Origin: Micromonospora arborensis
GTDB lineage: Bacteria; Actinomycetota; Actinomycetes; Mycobacteriales; Micromonosporaceae
Assembly (NCBI RefSeq): GCF_003205615.1
Contig: NZ_PYBV01000010.1
Span: forward strand, 4,976 to 47,097
Reading direction: 5' to 3'
DNA length: 42,122 bases
The stretch's first letter is position 1. Every line of letters starts with the position of its first letter. Under the pieces are notes generated by a model. It did not search any database. It was not told where the DNA came from and saw only the letters and a list, made by a program, of their open reading frames with translations. Of this stretch, positions 40,369 to 42,122 are shown one piece after another. A program made the translations under genes and the position numbers.

Positions 40369-41103
40369 TCACGCTGACTGGCAACATTCCACCGTCATAG
40401 GCAGGACTGCATCGACGATCGTGGCCGTCTGTGCACCCAGCGTTCGGCCCCACACGCGGTATCCGGCTGGGCCGGGATGGAAGCGATCCGAGGCGAAGAA
40501 GTCGTCTCGTTCGATGGGTAGGTGCCCAACCGGCAGGTGGAACACGTCCGTGTCCCGTCGAGCCAGGCGCGTGAGTTGACGGTCCAGCCGGCGCGCGTGG
40601 GTCCCAAGCAGCAGCCGCACCGGCGCAGGCAGGGCGGGAAAGCGGTGCACGGGGGGCAGCCCAGCCAGAAGCACAGGGATCGGGGCACCGAGCCGACGCC
40701 GAATCACCGCCACCAGATGCTCGACGTCGCGCCGAAACCGGCCGGGTCGCCGCAACCGGACCGCGTCGTTGACCCCCACAACCACGAGGACCAAGTGTGG
40801 GCTCCAGCGCGTGTGTGGATCGGTGATGCCGTCCACTAAGTCTCGTCGGATCGTTCTGGCCGTGGCTCCCGATCGTGCCACGACCCGCCAAGACAGGTGC
40901 CGCCCGGTCAGCGCGGCGAGTGCAAACGCAGTCTGACCAGCCAAGGCCGCCTGATGGTCGGGAGCACCGACCCCGGCCGCTGCGGAGTCGCCGAGCACGG
41001 CCAGCCGAAGTGGCTCTCCGTTGCCGGCCACCGTTCCCCAGTCATCTCCGTGCGCTTCGGCAAGTCGCGGGATCCGTGCTCGGATCCGTCGTGGTCCCAA
41101 CAT
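40369..41103 (-). CDS. SGNH/GDSL hydrolase
   Basis: A 244-aa protein. Block I L-A-V-L-G-D-S-A-A-A-G-V-G (catalytic Ser40), block III V-V-V-G-V-N-D-A with the Asn, and block V D-R-F-H-P-G with the Asp/His pair define SGNH hydrolases. There is no signal peptide, so it is cytoplasmic. It is divergent from the TetR gene, whose tandem operators at 41121-41151 lie upstream of this start, so it is probably a TetR target. Confidence 0.9.
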   Translation of the reverse strand: MLGPRRIRARIPRLAEAHGDDWGTVAGNGEPLRLAVLGDSAAAGVGAPDHQAALAGQTAFALAALTGRHLSWRVVARSGATARTIRRDLVDGITDPHTRWSPHLVLVVVGVNDAVRLRRPGRFRRDVEHLVAVIRRRLGAPIPVLLAGLPPVHRFPALPAPVRLLLGTHARRLDRQLTRLARRDTDVFHLPVGHLPIERDDFFASDRFHPGPAGYRVWGRTLGAQTATIVDAVLPMTVECCQSA

Positions 41104-41120
41104 CCAATCGCCTCCCCCTC

Positions 41121-41151
41121 ATAACACCGTTATGTCAATAACACCGTTATG
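41121..41151. promoter_or_regulatory. Tandem TetR operators
   Basis: Two identical copies of ataacaccgttatg at 41121-41134 and 41138-41151. Each is a 13-bp interrupted palindrome ATAAC-acc-GTTAT, with the copies 17 bp apart and so on different DNA faces by about half a turn. They lie between the divergent SGNH hydrolase and TetR starts. Confidence 0.75.
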
Positions 41152-41159
41152 ATGAGCTC

Positions 41160-41801
41160 ATGTCAAGGGCAAGCAGCGATCCGCGGCAGGAACTCGTCGA
41201 AGTCGCCGCTCGGCTGCTGACCGAGCAGGGACCCCGGTCACTGTCCGCGCGAGCACTAGCACGCGAGACGGGCACCTCCACAATGGCCATTTACACGTAC
41301 TTCGGCGGCATGCCAGGTCTGGTACGGGCCGTCATCCGGGAAGGCTTCGCCCGGCTAGCTGACCGGCTGGCGACGGTGCATGCCAGCGACGACCCAGTCG
41401 CCGACAGCTTCCAGTTGGCCATCGCGTACCGGCAGTCCGCGCACCTGGCACCCCACCTGTACGCGGTGATGTTCGGCGGCTCAAGCATCGCCGGGTTCCA
41501 ACTTTCAGAAGAAGACCGGCGCATCGGCCTCTACACGCTGCGCGTAGCTAGGGATACCGTCCCCCGATGCATCCAGGCAGGCCGGTTCCGTCCCGCAGAT
41601 CCCTGGTCCATCACCCGGCGCATGTGGTGTCAGCTGCACGGACTGGTCAGCCTCGAACTCGCCGGCTACCTCACCTCAAACCACCCGTCTGATGACGAGT
41701 TCCGCCAGTACCTACGGGACCTTGCGGTTGGAGCCGGCGACACACTCGAGAAAGCCCAGGCATCGATAGCGCTAGCCCTAGACAGAGCGAACAACACCTG
41801 A
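41160..41801 (+). CDS. TetR family transcriptional regulator
   Basis: A 213-aa protein from ATG nine bases past the second operator. HTH at ~10-55: L-V-E-V-A-A-R-L-L-T-E-Q-G-P and A-R-E-T-G-T-S-T-M-A-I-Y-T-Y-F-G-G. A C-terminal WHG-type helical domain follows. The tandem operators strongly imply autorepression and control of the SGNH hydrolase. Ligand unknown. Confidence 0.92.
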   Translation: MSRASSDPRQELVEVAARLLTEQGPRSLSARALARETGTSTMAIYTYFGGMPGLVRAVIREGFARLADRLATVHASDDPVADSFQLAIAYRQSAHLAPHLYAVMFGGSSIAGFQLSEEDRRIGLYTLRVARDTVPRCIQAGRFRPADPWSITRRMWCQLHGLVSLELAGYLTSNHPSDDEFRQYLRDLAVGAGDTLEKAQASIALALDRANNT

Positions 41802-42000
41802 CGACAGCCCGCCGCGCCAAACACCGGAGGGCAGAAGCAATCCATCACGAAACGCATCATCGCGATGCTGCAAACCCAACCGTCGTTTCGAATGCACGCT
41901 CATACCGCTGACAAGGCGCGGCGATCGTGAGCCAGCGCTGGCCGACGGGGTGGCACAGGGTGGGTGGTCAGGCGGGTCGATAGCAGGCGGGTGACTGACG

Positions 42001-42122
42001 ATGTCGTGGGGTGAAGGCATACTGCGCTTTGTGGATCAAGGACGCCAGATCGCAGAGCGCATGTACGCAGCATTCAACTTTCGGGACACGGTGGCCGCCC
42101 GAGGGTCACGTCCGCGCTGGTG
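42001..42122 (+). CDS. Possible start of a gene cut by the window edge
   Basis: Open frame from ATG: M-S-W-G-E-G-I-L-R-F-V-D-Q-G-R-Q-I-A, then R-M-Y-A-A-F-N-F. No ribosome-binding site is clear, the GTG at 42031 is an alternative start, and 40 codons are too few for a family call. Confidence 0.3.
   Translation, partial: MSWGEGILRFVDQGRQIAERMYAAFNFRDTVAARGSRPRW

Noticed and set aside
1..42122. CRISPR array
   Set aside because: No regularly spaced direct repeats; the only tandem repeats are coding (615-795) or short operator pairs.
1..42122. Large biosynthetic gene cluster (PKS/NRPS)
   Set aside because: No modular synthase or carrier-protein gene is present; only the four-gene ligase cassette suggests small-molecule chemistry.

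Overview
The window is high-GC actinobacterial chromosome, most likely from the Micromonosporaceae (Micromonospora or a close relative). Evidence is the pervasive G/C third-codon bias, frequent GTG/TTG starts, an SsgA-family sporulation protein, DUF4236, TIGR02611 and CU044_5270 family proteins, and an ECF sigma factor. The genus is an inference from gene style; no search was run.

Layout. (1) 1-8069 is ordinary core-like sequence: a TPR/fibronectin membrane protein, a MarR/VOC divergent pair with a palindromic operator, a conserved unknown gene, DUF4236, an AraC-Rrf2 regulator pair, an SDR reductase, an SsgB-like protein and a TIGR02611 membrane protein. (2) 8070-8141 is tRNA-Val(CAC). Its last 44 bases recur exactly at 21969-22012, so 8099-22012 is a ~13.9 kb island integrated into the tRNA 3' end. 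No intact integrase remains: two near-identical tyrosine-integrase tails are left, one beside attL and one mid-island. Cargo: two XRE/TPR-type regulators facing away from each other, a 427-aa orphan protein, a 5'-damaged IS110 element, an esterase, an IS3 fragment, a HigB fragment, a five-gene type VII secretion toxin module (YbaB-like, EspC-like, WXG-type, EndoU-like toxin, MafI-like immunity), broken PIN and HAD genes, a GntR-membrane protein pair and two small proteins near attR. (3) 22013-24370 is a patchwork of GrpB, a small membrane protein, a DUF1062 gene with an altered end, a DinB-like fragment and a VOC protein.

(4) 24613-28677 is a tightly coupled four-gene operon: PaaK-like adenylate-forming ligase, DUF4188-like protein, GNAT-like acyltransferase and Acg-type nitroreductase-like protein, each stop overlapping the next start by 4 nt. 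A leader with a hairpin exposing a strong ribosome-binding site and an 11-codon peptide ending in an in-frame amber codon precedes it. This looks like an undescribed small-molecule activation or modification cassette. (5) 28796-31421 holds DUF4253, a GNAT gene with a broken upstream partner, and a 370-bp IS110-type relic sharing both flanks with the island IS110 but lacking a transposase. (6) 31501-42122 holds a PadR regulator with a perfect 16-bp palindrome, coupled to a TIM-barrel glycosidase-like gene; an aldo/keto reductase; an ECF sigma with CU044_5270 partner; a HEAT-like gene with a probable frameshift; TetR beside a beheaded SnoaL gene; a two-S1-domain protein; an SGNH hydrolase; and a TetR gene with tandem operators.

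Family assignments rest on motifs read by eye and recalled family consensus. Start codons were chosen from ribosome-binding sites, overlaps and usual domain starts.
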